This document shows positions 1 through 8,345 of a stretch of DNA of 64,000 nucleotides, piece by piece (positions within the stretch are counted from its first letter, which is position 1; every line of letters begins with the position of its first letter). A program made the translations under genes and the position numbers. The stretch is from JBCDGZ01 sp038750655 (GTDB lineage: Bacteria; Bacteroidota; Bacteroidia; Chitinophagales; Saprospiraceae). Under the pieces are notes generated by a model. That model was not told where the DNA came from. It ran no database searches and was given only the letters and a program-made list of their open reading frames with translations. The stretch covers positions 1 through 64,000 of the forward strand of contig JBCDGZ010000016.1 of assembly GCA_038750655.1 (NCBI GenBank). The letters are read 5' to 3'.

Positions 1-382
1 CAGATGATATTAGCAAGTATTAAGATAATCTGCTATGCTTGTGTTACCTTATTTGATTATCTACACTTTAATAATACCTACCCAAGTTTCAGTTTACTAA
101 CTGATCTTTAACATTCTTCCAAGCTGCGCTTTTATTGAGCGACTAACGCTACTAAATAAATCTATATCATAGAGCATCATAAGTATTACCTTTTGTGGAT
201 GTCCCTTTGTGGCCTCCTGAGCTTTTAAGTCATTAAAGCCACTGGTAAGTTTTGTCCCTTTGAAAGTCTGGATGTTGATGTCCGAGCTTTCACTAGAGGC
301 TTATGTCCATAAGTAACCAAACAATTTTCACACCCTGCCGACTATACTTTTGAGATAGTCGGTAATAAAACAATTAATCAAA
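1..382. other. Intergenic/upstream region
   Basis: No convincing gene is visible. The only structured part is the last 45 bases, where a perfect dyad (338-362) covers a -7-like element just ahead of the metalloprotease gene. The rest is AT-rich sequence without recognisable motifs. Confidence 0.5.
338..362 (+). promoter_or_regulatory. Dyad overlapping a -7-like element
   Basis: CCGACTAT and ATAGTCGG form a perfect 8-bp inverted repeat around a 9-base loop. The sequence TACTTTTG at 345-352 fits the Bacteroidota -7 consensus TAnnTTTG and lies inside the dyad. The ATG of the next gene is at 383, so a start of transcription near 359 would give a leader of about 24 bases. No clear -33 TTG is present, so this is a candidate regulated promoter only. 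Confidence 0.4.
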
Positions 383-2650
383 ATGACTAAAAAAACAATT
401 GCCTTCGTTTGTAGAGGAATTGCGGGACAGACCATTTTTCCCAACCCTACATCCACCTACCAATCCATCGCCCAGAATGTCGCCAATAACCTTCGGGGTT
501 TGAGCCTGGGTAAATTGCCCGCAACCTTCGATATTTACGATGCCGGCATTGACAATCGGGGCCCCGAATCTTTTGAACGGACCATCCAAATCAATATGCT
601 CAATGCAGCCCTTGGTGGCTGGACGGGCAGATGGAGCTGGGTGCAATCGTACAATCAGAAAAGAAATGGCTATGTGTGGCTGGCTAAAACGTCCGAGGAT
701 AAAGAGGTCAATCTCGCCCAACAAAAAGTAATTACCACTGCCGCCCTAGCTTGGATGAATAGTAATACAGGACAGCTGCTTTCGGCTAGTGCGGAGCCGA
801 CCAAGCCTAGCCTACCTGGTGACTGGCCAACTAGCTGGACTACAAATGGCTGGCTACCTAGTGATTGGTTTAGCCGTATTCGTACAGGCATCTTCCGCAT
901 GGGACCCGCCGTCAGCAGTGATTATCTGCGGGGAATGAAGATGCCCAAAGGATTTTCACCCGATAACTATGAGGTCACCCTGGTTATTCTCTCTCATCCC
1001 ACCCTGGTGCTCAATGCTGCTGCACACAGCTTTGGTTATTGGGAAATCGCTGATTCAGAGGGCAATGCTTACACGGGAGCACAAGCCTGGATGCCCTTCG
1101 CTTTTGACACCGTATCTAATCTTAGGAAAGAGGAATACGGCGTTGCCTTGCACGAACTGATTCACTGCTTTGGTAAATCGGCGCATGATTATGATCCTAA
1201 TAACAACTATCCTGGATATGACCTGATGAAGCAGGGTTTCAATGGTGTGAGCCTACCAGTTTGGGGACGCATACAGACGAAATGGCTGGGGGCAGGAACG
1301 ATTACCACCAATAAAAGTAAGGTCGCAGATATTGGGACTGCTACTACCAACTATACCAATGATGGTACATCTACGAGGACACCTGATGGTATTTATCTAC
1401 TGGATCATCAGGATGGTTCCTATTCTGAATTGTACAATGGAAAATGGATTCAGTATACTCCAGAGAATAAGACTGTTGGTTCTGATGGCCCCGTTGTCTA
1501 CGAAAGTAACACCGCAACGGCACCGCTCCAACTGAGCGACACTTTTGGTGCTCCAGTCATGGTAGATGCCAACGTCGTACAAGTTCGAGCCATTAGTGCT
1601 TCTACTAATTTCAATGCTCAGCAGGAGGTCCTCTATCTCCAATCTCAGGCTTATCCACCAGCGGGCCTGCCCAACTTTGACCCCAATGATCTGTTCCACG
1701 CTAGCAAAGCTTCCGGCAGCAGTAGTTGGAATAGAACCCAGTTGATGTCTGGGGTAATGAACGCAGGCGTAGCCAGAGATACCGAAAATCGGTTGAATGT
1801 TTTTGCCAAAGTGAATATGGCGGACGGCTCTGGTAACCGGGGGATTACCCTGCTTCGAGGAGAAGGAACGGAGCCAACAAGTTGGGAGACCTTGAATACC
1901 TACTCCTTTACGACACTGCAGTCCTCAGCAGCCGTAGGCAACCAAGATGCTTTGGGCACGCCTGTCACGATCAAAGGAGCAGGGGCATTTTATGGTGAAT
2001 GCTTTGCTAATTCTACCTATGTACTTTTCAGTATTGATGGAACAGGAGAAACGGTTGAGGACTTGATTCGCTATGATGGTCAAGCGGATGACGGTACTGT
2101 TAGTGGAGATGGTAGTGGACACCTCCAAGTCTTTATAGTCAGTGATGGTAATATCCATTTTTTGTCGGGTGGAAAGACGGTTGCGCTTTCGCCGGCTGGG
2201 CCAACTAAGGTCTCCCAGCTTTACGCCTTTCCGGGAGATGATCAAGTTCATATCTGCTGCATCGCTAATGGTGTAGTCCAGCTAGGGCAGGGGAGTGGTC
2301 GAACGTTTACCTGGGGTACAGCGGGGACTTCGGCCTTGAACGCAGACGTCGTCACCGGAGCTATGGATGCTGATGGCAGCATTTACCTCTTTGCTATTCA
2401 GAATTCATCAGGCGTATTCGGAAATATACAAGGAAAGCTCTACCACGCCCGTTTATCTTCCTCGGGAGAGTGGTCGGCTTGGGAGCAGCTTGTAGAGGGG
2501 ACAGAATTTATAGATGTCTCCTTGTCCCACGATGAAAAAGGCTTGATTAATTTATACACAATCGATAGTAAGAATAACCTTTGGTTGTCTACCCAAAATG
2601 CTACTGCTGGTAAGGCAAAGGCAGCATTGGAGGAAACCGCAGAGGGATAA
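383..2650 (+). CDS. Putative zincin-type metalloprotease with C-terminal beta-rich region
   Basis: 755 residues. The N-terminal half carries HELIH at residues 257-261, followed by G264 and H268-D269. This resembles the zinc site of metzincins (HExxHxxGxxH/D), but the third ligand would be one residue further away than in the classical motif. The second half (about 430-740) is rich in short beta-type segments with W/G/D and may be a propeller or lectin-like fold. There is no obvious signal peptide: the N-terminus (MTKKTIAFVCRG) is only mildly hydrophobic. The family is not recognised, so the protease call rests on the HExxH motif. A hairpin follows the stop at 2675. Confidence 0.6.
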   Translation: MTKKTIAFVCRGIAGQTIFPNPTSTYQSIAQNVANNLRGLSLGKLPATFDIYDAGIDNRGPESFERTIQINMLNAALGGWTGRWSWVQSYNQKRNGYVWLAKTSEDKEVNLAQQKVITTAALAWMNSNTGQLLSASAEPTKPSLPGDWPTSWTTNGWLPSDWFSRIRTGIFRMGPAVSSDYLRGMKMPKGFSPDNYEVTLVILSHPTLVLNAAAHSFGYWEIADSEGNAYTGAQAWMPFAFDTVSNLRKEEYGVALHELIHCFGKSAHDYDPNNNYPGYDLMKQGFNGVSLPVWGRIQTKWLGAGTITTNKSKVADIGTATTNYTNDGTSTRTPDGIYLLDHQDGSYSELYNGKWIQYTPENKTVGSDGPVVYESNTATAPLQLSDTFGAPVMVDANVVQVRAISASTNFNAQQEVLYLQSQAYPPAGLPNFDPNDLFHASKASGSSSWNRTQLMSGVMNAGVARDTENRLNVFAKVNMADGSGNRGITLLRGEGTEPTSWETLNTYSFTTLQSSAAVGNQDALGTPVTIKGAGAFYGECFANSTYVLFSIDGTGETVEDLIRYDGQADDGTVSGDGSGHLQVFIVSDGNIHFLSGGKTVALSPAGPTKVSQLYAFPGDDQVHICCIANGVVQLGQGSGRTFTWGTAGTSALNADVVTGAMDADGSIYLFAIQNSSGVFGNIQGKLYHARLSSSGEWSAWEQLVEGTEFIDVSLSHDEKGLINLYTIDSKNNLWLSTQNATAGKAKAALEETAEG

Positions 2651-2674
2651 TTGCTAAATACTACTGTTCATTCT

Positions 2675-2728
2675 CAAAGGTGCAGTTCATCGAACGATGG
2701 CTGCGCCTTTGTTGGATGTAGGGCGTAG
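2675..2728 (+). repeat. 54-bp hairpin repeat, copy 1
   Basis: CAAAGGTGCAG at 2675 pairs with CTGCGCCTTTG ending at 2711, with an inner TCATC/GATGG stem. The following 17 bases also match copy 2 at 3837. It sits 24 bases after the metalloprotease stop and could act as a 3' end, but no T-run follows the stem. Confidence 0.65.
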
Positions 2729-2846
2729 TACTCCCACGCCTTATGATTTTTGTTAATGGCTAATATGACATCAATCAATCCTTTGGTTGACAAACCTCGC
2801 TGCTTCTGGTGCAGAAAGGTAGTAGCTTACTACAAAACCAAACGAA

Positions 2847-3785
2847 ATGATAGACTTAACCTTCACCTCCAACCAATTGCTGTTATCCTTCGGCTTGATT
2901 GCCGCCAGTATTATTGGCTTCATTTATATAGGACGTTATTATTTGACCAAGAAATCTGGTGAGGATTTAGGGGGGAAGTACAAGGGGAAGCAATTTTCCT
3001 CGCCCTTAGTAGGGCGGAATAAATACCCCGATTTGGATGTCTTCAGCAACAGCAGGCCCTTTTTTCTCCTTGGGCTGGCCCTTTCGCTCTTTATGGTCGT
3101 CGGACTGTTTGGGTTGATCTCCTATGATGAAGTAGTCGAAATCCCCGAGGATGCCTTGGTGATCGAAGAAGATATCGAAATTGAACCACCGCGGAGTGCC
3201 GAGCCTCCACCACCGCCCCCTCCGCCTCCGCCCCCCTTGATTGCCGAAGTCCCGGACGATTTTGTCCTCGAAGAAGAGGAGATCGAGTTTGTGGATCAGA
3301 GTGTAGAAGAAAGTACGGTTGTGGAGGCCCCGCCGCCCGCACCCAAGAAGGTGAAAAAGGCTGCTGCTCCACCACCGCCCCCTCCACCGCCCCCTGTGGA
3401 GGAACCGGAGATCGAAGAGATTTTTAAGGTGGTCGAAGAAATGCCTCGCTTTCCGGGCTGCGAAGACGAAATGGACAAAGCTCTGCGCAAGCAGTGCGCC
3501 GCCAAGCGAATGCTGGAATTTATCTACCGAAATATCAAGTACCCCGAAATCGCCAGAGAATCCGGCGTACAAGGTACCGTCGTCATCCGATTCGTTGTCG
3601 ACAAGGATGGCACCGTAAAAGAGCCGACCATCCTCCGCGAAATTGGAGCGCAATGTGGCAAAGAGGCCCTTCGGGTGGTAGAATTGATGAATAGTATGCC
3701 TCAGCGATGGATACCGGGGAAGCAGAGGGGCAAGCCCGTAAAGGTATATTTCAACCTCCCGGTCAAATTTAAATTAGTGAGTTAA
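2847..3785 (+). CDS. Energy transducer TonB family protein
   Basis: 312 residues. TonB couples the inner-membrane proton-motive force to outer-membrane receptors. There are two hydrophobic segments (about 10-30 and 71-92). A periplasmic linker follows with acidic stretches and two polyproline runs (about 119-130 and 175-185). The C-terminal TonB domain has the typical YPEIARESGVQGTVVIRFVVD-like strand (written here only in part) and ends in PVKFKLVS. A cysteine-containing element (PRFPGCED) before the domain is common in Bacteroidota TonB proteins. The extra N-terminal membrane segment is less usual. The gene stands alone between two copies of a hairpin repeat. It is a plausible partner for the four TonB-dependent receptors in this window, but nothing in the sequence assigns it to one of them. 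Confidence 0.9.
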   Translation: MIDLTFTSNQLLLSFGLIAASIIGFIYIGRYYLTKKSGEDLGGKYKGKQFSSPLVGRNKYPDLDVFSNSRPFFLLGLALSLFMVVGLFGLISYDEVVEIPEDALVIEEDIEIEPPRSAEPPPPPPPPPPPLIAEVPDDFVLEEEEIEFVDQSVEESTVVEAPPPAPKKVKKAAAPPPPPPPPPVEEPEIEEIFKVVEEMPRFPGCEDEMDKALRKQCAAKRMLEFIYRNIKYPEIARESGVQGTVVIRFVVDKDGTVKEPTILREIGAQCGKEALRVVELMNSMPQRWIPGKQRGKPVKVYFNLPVKFKLVS

Positions 3786-3836
3786 TTTTAATAGGAATCA
3801 TTTTATTAGTGTTTATTTTATTGCGTGTCAGAATTT

Positions 3837-3890
3837 CAAAGGCGCAGCTCATCAACCGATGACTGCGCCTTTGCTGGATTTGGGAGGTAG
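3837..3890 (+). repeat. 54-bp hairpin repeat, copy 2
   Basis: CAAAGGCGCAG and CTGCGCCTTTG form a perfect 11-bp outer stem (3837-3873). An inner TCATC/GATGA stem and an AACC loop complete an almost unbroken hairpin. It matches copy 1 at 2675 in length and in the 17-base tail. Differences in the stem keep pairing through G-T wobble. It lies 52 bases after the TonB stop. Confidence 0.65.
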
Positions 3891-3960
3891 CCCTTTCTTT
3901 AAGGATTGGGCATATATATTGAAGGTAAGGGGTATTTGAAATCCGTAAATCCTAAAATCT

Positions 3961-4052
3961 TTATACAAATTAGGCATTTTTTGCCCTTCTGTGGAGAGTC
4001 TTATACAAGACAGGCGCTTATTTATACTTTTGCCCTCTTTTCTTATACTTTC
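3961..4052 (+). promoter_or_regulatory. TTATAC array, possible LytTR operator with promoter
   Basis: TTATAC occurs at 3961, 4001, 4022 and 4043, that is at spacings of 40, 21 and 21 bases. LytTR regulators are known to bind direct repeats about 21-22 bases apart, so autoregulation of the downstream sensor/regulator pair is possible. TACTTTTG (4025-4032) and TACTTTCG (4046-4053) resemble -7 elements. Confidence 0.35.
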
Positions 4053-4098
4053 GGTATCGCCTGCTATTCATTCTTTATTTAACTTTGGGGTAGTAATT

Positions 4099-5169
4099 AT
4101 GAGTACGGAAACAGTAGTAATACCAAATGATAGGTACACCGACGTGTACGACTGGGTACTTTCCGACCAGTATCGGATATTATTCCATATCCTGTTCTGG
4201 TTGTTTGTCTACTCTGATAAAATTCTGGCCCTGCTGGGATTTACGGGCTATTCGGGACTGACTCCCATGTATACTTTCCTGACCCTGTGTATCGATGCGG
4301 CGCTGGTTTACCTCAATCTCTATATCTTGATTCCTCGCTTTTTGTTGCAGGGAAAAATCTGGTACTACCTCTTTTTTACGGTCATCAGCATCTTTATCAA
4401 CCTCGAACTGGCCTTTACCCTTACTTTCCCAGTCGTGTATGACATCAACGGTATGGATGGGCAGCAAACGTCGGCCCTGGCCATGTTGGTGGATGATTTT
4501 GTGGAAACGGCCAGTGTATTGGGGATGGCGATGGGTATTCATATCGTACGGCGCTTTTTGCGCAACCAAAAGAAGCTCCGAGAGCTGCAAACGGCCAGCC
4601 TGAAAACAGAATTGGCCTTCCTCAAGCACCAGATCAACCCGCATTTTCTCTTCAATTCCCTCAATAATATCTACGTACAGAATCGCAAGAAGCCAGCGGA
4701 TGCCTCGGAGTCTATCCTCCTGCTTTCCGACTTACTGCGCTACCAGCTCTACGATTGTGCCAAGGAGAAAGTCTATTTGAAGGGAGAGATCGAGTACCTC
4801 AAGAATTACCTCAAGCTGGATAAGTTGAGAAAAAACATCTCCGAGGTCGACTTTGATGTCGAAGGCAGTCCGGAGGGTAAACTAGTGGCTCCTTTCATTT
4901 TCATACCCTTTGTAGAAAATGCCGTCAAGCACGGCCTGAGTATCGATAGTGAGTCCTTTATCAAAATCCAGTTTATACTCAGAGAGCAGGAACTGAAATT
5001 TTCCATCAAAAACTCTAAGCCTCAGAATGGCTACCAGAAGCTGAAAGGCGGGATTGGCCTAACCAATGTCAAACGTCGCCTCAATCTGCTGTACCCGAAT
5101 AAATACCAGCTGGACGTCCGTGATGGCGAATCCAGCTACATCGTGAAATTGAACTTACTCTTAAACTAA
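4099..5169 (+). CDS. LytS/YehU-type sensor histidine kinase
   Basis: 356 residues from the ATG at 4099, preferred because a G-rich stretch (GGGGTA) lies just ahead and the longer frame starting at 3991 adds a segment unlike the family. The N-terminal half has about four membrane segments. The C-terminal half has the His_kinase motif HQINPHFLFNSLNNI with the phospho-accepting His at about 182, then the ATP-binding region (FIFIPFVENAVKHG and GGIGLTNVKRRL). This is the usual layout of Bacteroidota membrane kinases that pair with LytTR regulators. The regulator gene follows 41 bases downstream on the same strand. The signal sensed is unknown. Confidence 0.93.
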   Translation: MSTETVVIPNDRYTDVYDWVLSDQYRILFHILFWLFVYSDKILALLGFTGYSGLTPMYTFLTLCIDAALVYLNLYILIPRFLLQGKIWYYLFFTVISIFINLELAFTLTFPVVYDINGMDGQQTSALAMLVDDFVETASVLGMAMGIHIVRRFLRNQKKLRELQTASLKTELAFLKHQINPHFLFNSLNNIYVQNRKKPADASESILLLSDLLRYQLYDCAKEKVYLKGEIEYLKNYLKLDKLRKNISEVDFDVEGSPEGKLVAPFIFIPFVENAVKHGLSIDSESFIKIQFILREQELKFSIKNSKPQNGYQKLKGGIGLTNVKRRLNLLYPNKYQLDVRDGESSYIVKLNLLLN

Positions 5170-5210
5170 CCATACAATCACCTAATTCCCCCTAAAACAA
5201 AATCGAGCGA

Positions 5211-5942
5211 ATGACGAGTATGAAGTGTATTATCGTAGATGATGAACCCCTAGCCAGAGAAGGTATCGAGCTAAACATCCAGGATATGAGTTCTCTGGAA
5301 TTGGTTGGCGAATTTGCCAACGCCATAGCCGCCAATGACTTTTTAGCCCAAAATGATGTCGATCTGATGTTTCTGGATGTACAAATGCCCGGCATGACGG
5401 GCCTTGATTTTTTGCGTACCCTCAATAAAAAGCCGCTGGTGATCATGACGACGGCCTATCCCGAGTATGCCCTCGAAGGCTTTGAGCTGGATGTGATCGA
5501 CTATCTGGTCAAGCCCATCCGCCTCGAACGCTTCGTCAAAGCGGTCAACAAAGCGCAGGAAATCCATTCGCTCTATCAGGTAAAAGACAATAATACCGTC
5601 GAATCCATCTCTTCGGAGTTTATCTACATCAAATCGGAGCGCAAGTACATCCGTATTTTCTTCAAGGATATTCTCTACATCAAAGGCCTCAAGGATTATG
5701 TCATGCTGCATACCACCAAGGAAAAGGTAATGACCGCCATGAATATCAAGACCATCAATGCCCAACTACCTTCCTCGATGTTCGTCCGCATCAGCAAATC
5801 CTACATCATCAATATCCATTATGTTGATTTTGTCGATCAGGACTTTATTCAGGTGGCCGGGGAGGAAATCCCCTTGGGCAAAACCTACAAGGAGGATTTC
5901 ATTAACAATTACATTAAGACGAATTTGATTCAGCGGGGATAG
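5211..5942 (+). CDS. LytTR family response regulator
   Basis: 243 residues. An N-terminal receiver domain has the acidic pair at 10-11 (VDDEP), phospho-acceptor D56 in FLDVQMPGMTG, and the conserved K in DYLVKPI. A LytTR DNA-binding domain fills about 135-240 (IYIKSERKYIRI, FVRISKSYIIN). A start at the second Met, three codons later, is also possible. With the kinase just upstream it forms a complete two-component system. The TTATAC array ahead of the kinase gene is a candidate target. Confidence 0.94.
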   Translation: MTSMKCIIVDDEPLAREGIELNIQDMSSLELVGEFANAIAANDFLAQNDVDLMFLDVQMPGMTGLDFLRTLNKKPLVIMTTAYPEYALEGFELDVIDYLVKPIRLERFVKAVNKAQEIHSLYQVKDNNTVESISSEFIYIKSERKYIRIFFKDILYIKGLKDYVMLHTTKEKVMTAMNIKTINAQLPSSMFVRISKSYIINIHYVDFVDQDFIQVAGEEIPLGKTYKEDFINNYIKTNLIQRG

Positions 5943-6078
5943 CACTGCTGCGTGCACGATTGCGGATTGTTTTTCTTATTTTAATCAAAGTAATAAACCT
6001 TATGTTGGCGAACTGATCGGCACGGGTGTCAAAAAACTGGGATTGAATTAATTACGCCTAAAAATCAAATTACTAACT

Positions 6079-7059
6079 GTGAAAGCCATCCTCCTTTCCG
6101 ACTACGGCGACCCCGAGGTCCTCTACCTCGGCCAAGCTCCCGACCCCCAACCCGCCCCCCACGAACTCCTCATCGAAGTGGCCGCCACCGCCCTCAACCG
6201 CGCCGATACCCTACAGCGCCGAGGCAAATACCCCCCACCGCCGGGCGCCAGCACCATCCTGGGCCTCGAAATGGCGGGCACCGTCATCGGGCTGGGCGAA
6301 GGCGCCAGTCGCTTCAAAATCGGCGATCGCGTCTGCGGGCTGCTCAGCGGCGGTGGCTACGCCAGCAAGGTCTGCCTACACGAAGAGATGGCTCTGCCCA
6401 TTCCCGATGGGATGAGCCTCACCGAGGCGGCCGCCATCCCCGAAGTCTTCCTTACCGCCTTTCAAGCCCTGCATTGGATCGCCAAGCTGCAACCAAGCGA
6501 GCGACTGCTGCTGCACGCGGCGGCCAGCGGCGTCGGCACCGCCGCCCTCCAGCTGGCGCGCCTAAAGGACGCCGAAGTCATCGGTACCGCCTCCGCCGGC
6601 AAACACCAGCTCTGCCGCCAGCTAGGGGCCAGCCTCCTGATTGACTATACAACAGAAGATTTTGAGCCCGCCGTAATGGCCCATACCAACAACGAAGGCG
6701 TCGATGTAGTCCTAGATTTTATTGGTAAACCTTACTTCAATCGCAATCTAGAGGTGCTGCGCAGCGACGGGCGGCTGGTACAGCTGGCCATCATGGGCGG
6801 CGCGAAAGTCGAAGCGGTCAACCTGCTGACCCTGCAACGCAAACGCCTGCACATCTACGGTTCGACTCTCCGGGCCCGCGCACTGTCCTACAAAATCCAA
6901 TTGACCCAAGACTTCGCTACACAGTGCTGGCCTCACTTTCAAAGCGGCCAACTCCAACCGGTGATTGATTCCATTTATCCCTGGACCGAAGTTGTGGCCG
7001 CACATCGCCTTATGGAAAGCAATCGCAATCAAGGTAAGATTATCCTGCGCGTAGAGTAG
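6079..7059 (+). CDS. NAD(P)H quinone oxidoreductase-like (medium-chain dehydrogenase, zinc-free)
   Basis: 326 residues, starting at GTG (6079); no nearby upstream ATG is in frame. The GroES-like N-terminal domain contains NRADTLQRRGKYPPPPG, typical of the PIG3/quinone oxidoreductase branch. The nucleotide-binding motif HAAASGVGTAALQLA lies at about 146-160. The cysteine/histidine ligands of zinc-dependent alcohol dehydrogenases are missing. The family reduces quinones or other electrophiles with NADPH. It stands alone, converges on the FISUMP lipoprotein gene, and is more GC-rich than its left neighbours. Confidence 0.9.
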   Translation: MKAILLSDYGDPEVLYLGQAPDPQPAPHELLIEVAATALNRADTLQRRGKYPPPPGASTILGLEMAGTVIGLGEGASRFKIGDRVCGLLSGGGYASKVCLHEEMALPIPDGMSLTEAAAIPEVFLTAFQALHWIAKLQPSERLLLHAAASGVGTAALQLARLKDAEVIGTASAGKHQLCRQLGASLLIDYTTEDFEPAVMAHTNNEGVDVVLDFIGKPYFNRNLEVLRSDGRLVQLAIMGGAKVEAVNLLTLQRKRLHIYGSTLRARALSYKIQLTQDFATQCWPHFQSGQLQPVIDSIYPWTEVVAAHRLMESNRNQGKIILRVE

Positions 7060-7064
7060 AGGGT

Positions 7065-7676
7065 TTACTGTTTTTCGATGCAGCGGGCACAGCAAAGGTG
7101 CACCCGAGCAATTTGATCGCTGTAAATTCGGGCCTCGCCGCGCATCAGCATTCGGTAGAGCACAAAGTTGGGGCCTGCTGGCCCTGGCTGATCCACCCAG
7201 TAGCGAGCAATTTTCCCCAGGCTATTGAAGTTTTTTCCTTTCAACTTAGCGATCCCCGCAAAGGGGATGTTCAACTCCTCGATCATGCGGCGGCCCTCCT
7301 GCTGCCCCCTCCAAATGCGAATGGAATCTGCTTGCGTTGGAGGCATCCCCAGCGCCCGCTCCAGGGCCTGCCATTCGCGCTCATCAGGCAATTTCCAGCC
7401 CGGCGGGCAAGCCTTCTTGGCCTCGTTGAAGTTGTAAAGCCGACCGTATTGCTGGCAATGACTCGGTGTGTTGTTGTAGCAAAAAGAGGAGGGCGTCTCG
7501 AATTTCAGGTCGCTGGCCAGCCAGCGCTGCGCGCCCACTTGAATAGTCGGGTAGACCTGCTGATCGCGGGGATCGGTGAGGGGCGCGCCGGCTTGGATAG
7601 TGGTAGACTGCGGAGAGGTGGGGGCGCAGGTGAAGCCAGTGAGGAGGAGGAAAAACACACAAATCTTACCAAGCAT
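7065..7676 (-). CDS. FISUMP-domain lipoprotein
   Basis: 203 residues from the ATG at 7676. This start gives a proper lipoprotein signal (MLGKICVFFLLLTGFTC, acylated Cys about 17); the longer frame hides it. The body matches the Fibrobacter succinogenes major paralogous domain: DPRDQQVYPTIQVGAQRWLA, then YGRLYNFNEAKKACPPGWKLP and a final cysteine pair. Function of the domain is unknown; it is common in surface proteins of Bacteroidota and Fibrobacteres. The start codon lies inside the last codons of the upstream lipoprotein gene (11-base overlap), which implies translational coupling. Confidence 0.85.
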   Translation of the reverse strand: MLGKICVFFLLLTGFTCAPTSPQSTTIQAGAPLTDPRDQQVYPTIQVGAQRWLASDLKFETPSSFCYNNTPSHCQQYGRLYNFNEAKKACPPGWKLPDEREWQALERALGMPPTQADSIRIWRGQQEGRRMIEELNIPFAGIAKLKGKNFNSLGKIARYWVDQPGPAGPNFVLYRMLMRGEARIYSDQIARVHLCCARCIEKQ

Positions 7677-8232
7677 CTTGTTCGAGATAGTTGTAAATTC
7701 TTTTGGCAATTTTCTTGCTTTTTTTGGCTAGTTCAACCCGTACACTACCCCAGGAATCTACCCTGATGAGCGATTTGTGTTGAATACTATTAGGATAATC
7801 ATCATAGATGTTCAGCTCTAAAGTTGTGTTGAATACATAGTCAGGATATTTTTTACTGAAAAGAGACGAAGTGGTTCTTTCGACCATTCCATTGGCTTTT
7901 TTCAATCGTATTATCTTAGTCGGACGAAGCTCATTGATGAGCTCTTCTAGCTTTTTACGCCGATCAAGATCTGTGGTCTCCAATTCACTTGGAGGAAATA
8001 CATGGTATTGATTATCAATACCTTCGACACGGAAATGATCGCTCAATTGTTGGCATAGCCCTTCGATTAGCGTTTGATTGAATACCGTTGTTTCTCCGAT
8101 CAATAAAGTTTTACCCAGTTTATTTTTTGCAGATAAAGGTGTAGAATTAGAGTGAAATCTAACGTTAATACAGGCACTCTGTACGATCATCAGGAGGGCC
8201 AATAAGGATAGTAAAGGGGCTGATTTGCTCAT
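7666..8232 (-). CDS. Hypothetical lipoprotein
   Basis: 188 residues with a clear lipoprotein signal (hydrophobic 6-20, Cys21 in QSAC). The family is not recognised. The mature part contains a mix of beta-type segments and a C-terminal charged helix (ELAKKSKKIAKRIYNYLEQ). It is the first gene of a two-gene unit with the FISUMP lipoprotein, overlapping it by 11 bases. It diverges from the flavin-binding gene at 8346. Confidence 0.7.
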   Translation of the reverse strand: MSKSAPLLSLLALLMIVQSACINVRFHSNSTPLSAKNKLGKTLLIGETTVFNQTLIEGLCQQLSDHFRVEGIDNQYHVFPPSELETTDLDRRKKLEELINELRPTKIIRLKKANGMVERTTSSLFSKKYPDYVFNTTLELNIYDDYPNSIQHKSLIRVDSWGSVRVELAKKSKKIAKRIYNYLEQDAW

Positions 8233-8345
8233 TTTATGTGTTTTAGATTGAGGGAATAGCTAAATATTTTACTTACAGAGTAAGATAAGACTTTTCTGCT
8301 TGACATGACCAAAAAACATCTTGCTAGCAATACTGTTGTAAGCAT

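Larger units (their letters stand above)
3786..4098. other. Intergenic region before lytS-like gene
   Basis: Holds the second hairpin repeat, then four TTATAC hexamers (3961, 4001, 4022, 4043), and a -7-like TACTTTTG at 4025-4032. No small gene is apparent. Confidence 0.5.

Noticed and set aside
3006..3653. Minus-strand frames opposite the polyproline part of tonB
   Set aside because: Gly/Arg-rich antisense of proline codons, no start signals.
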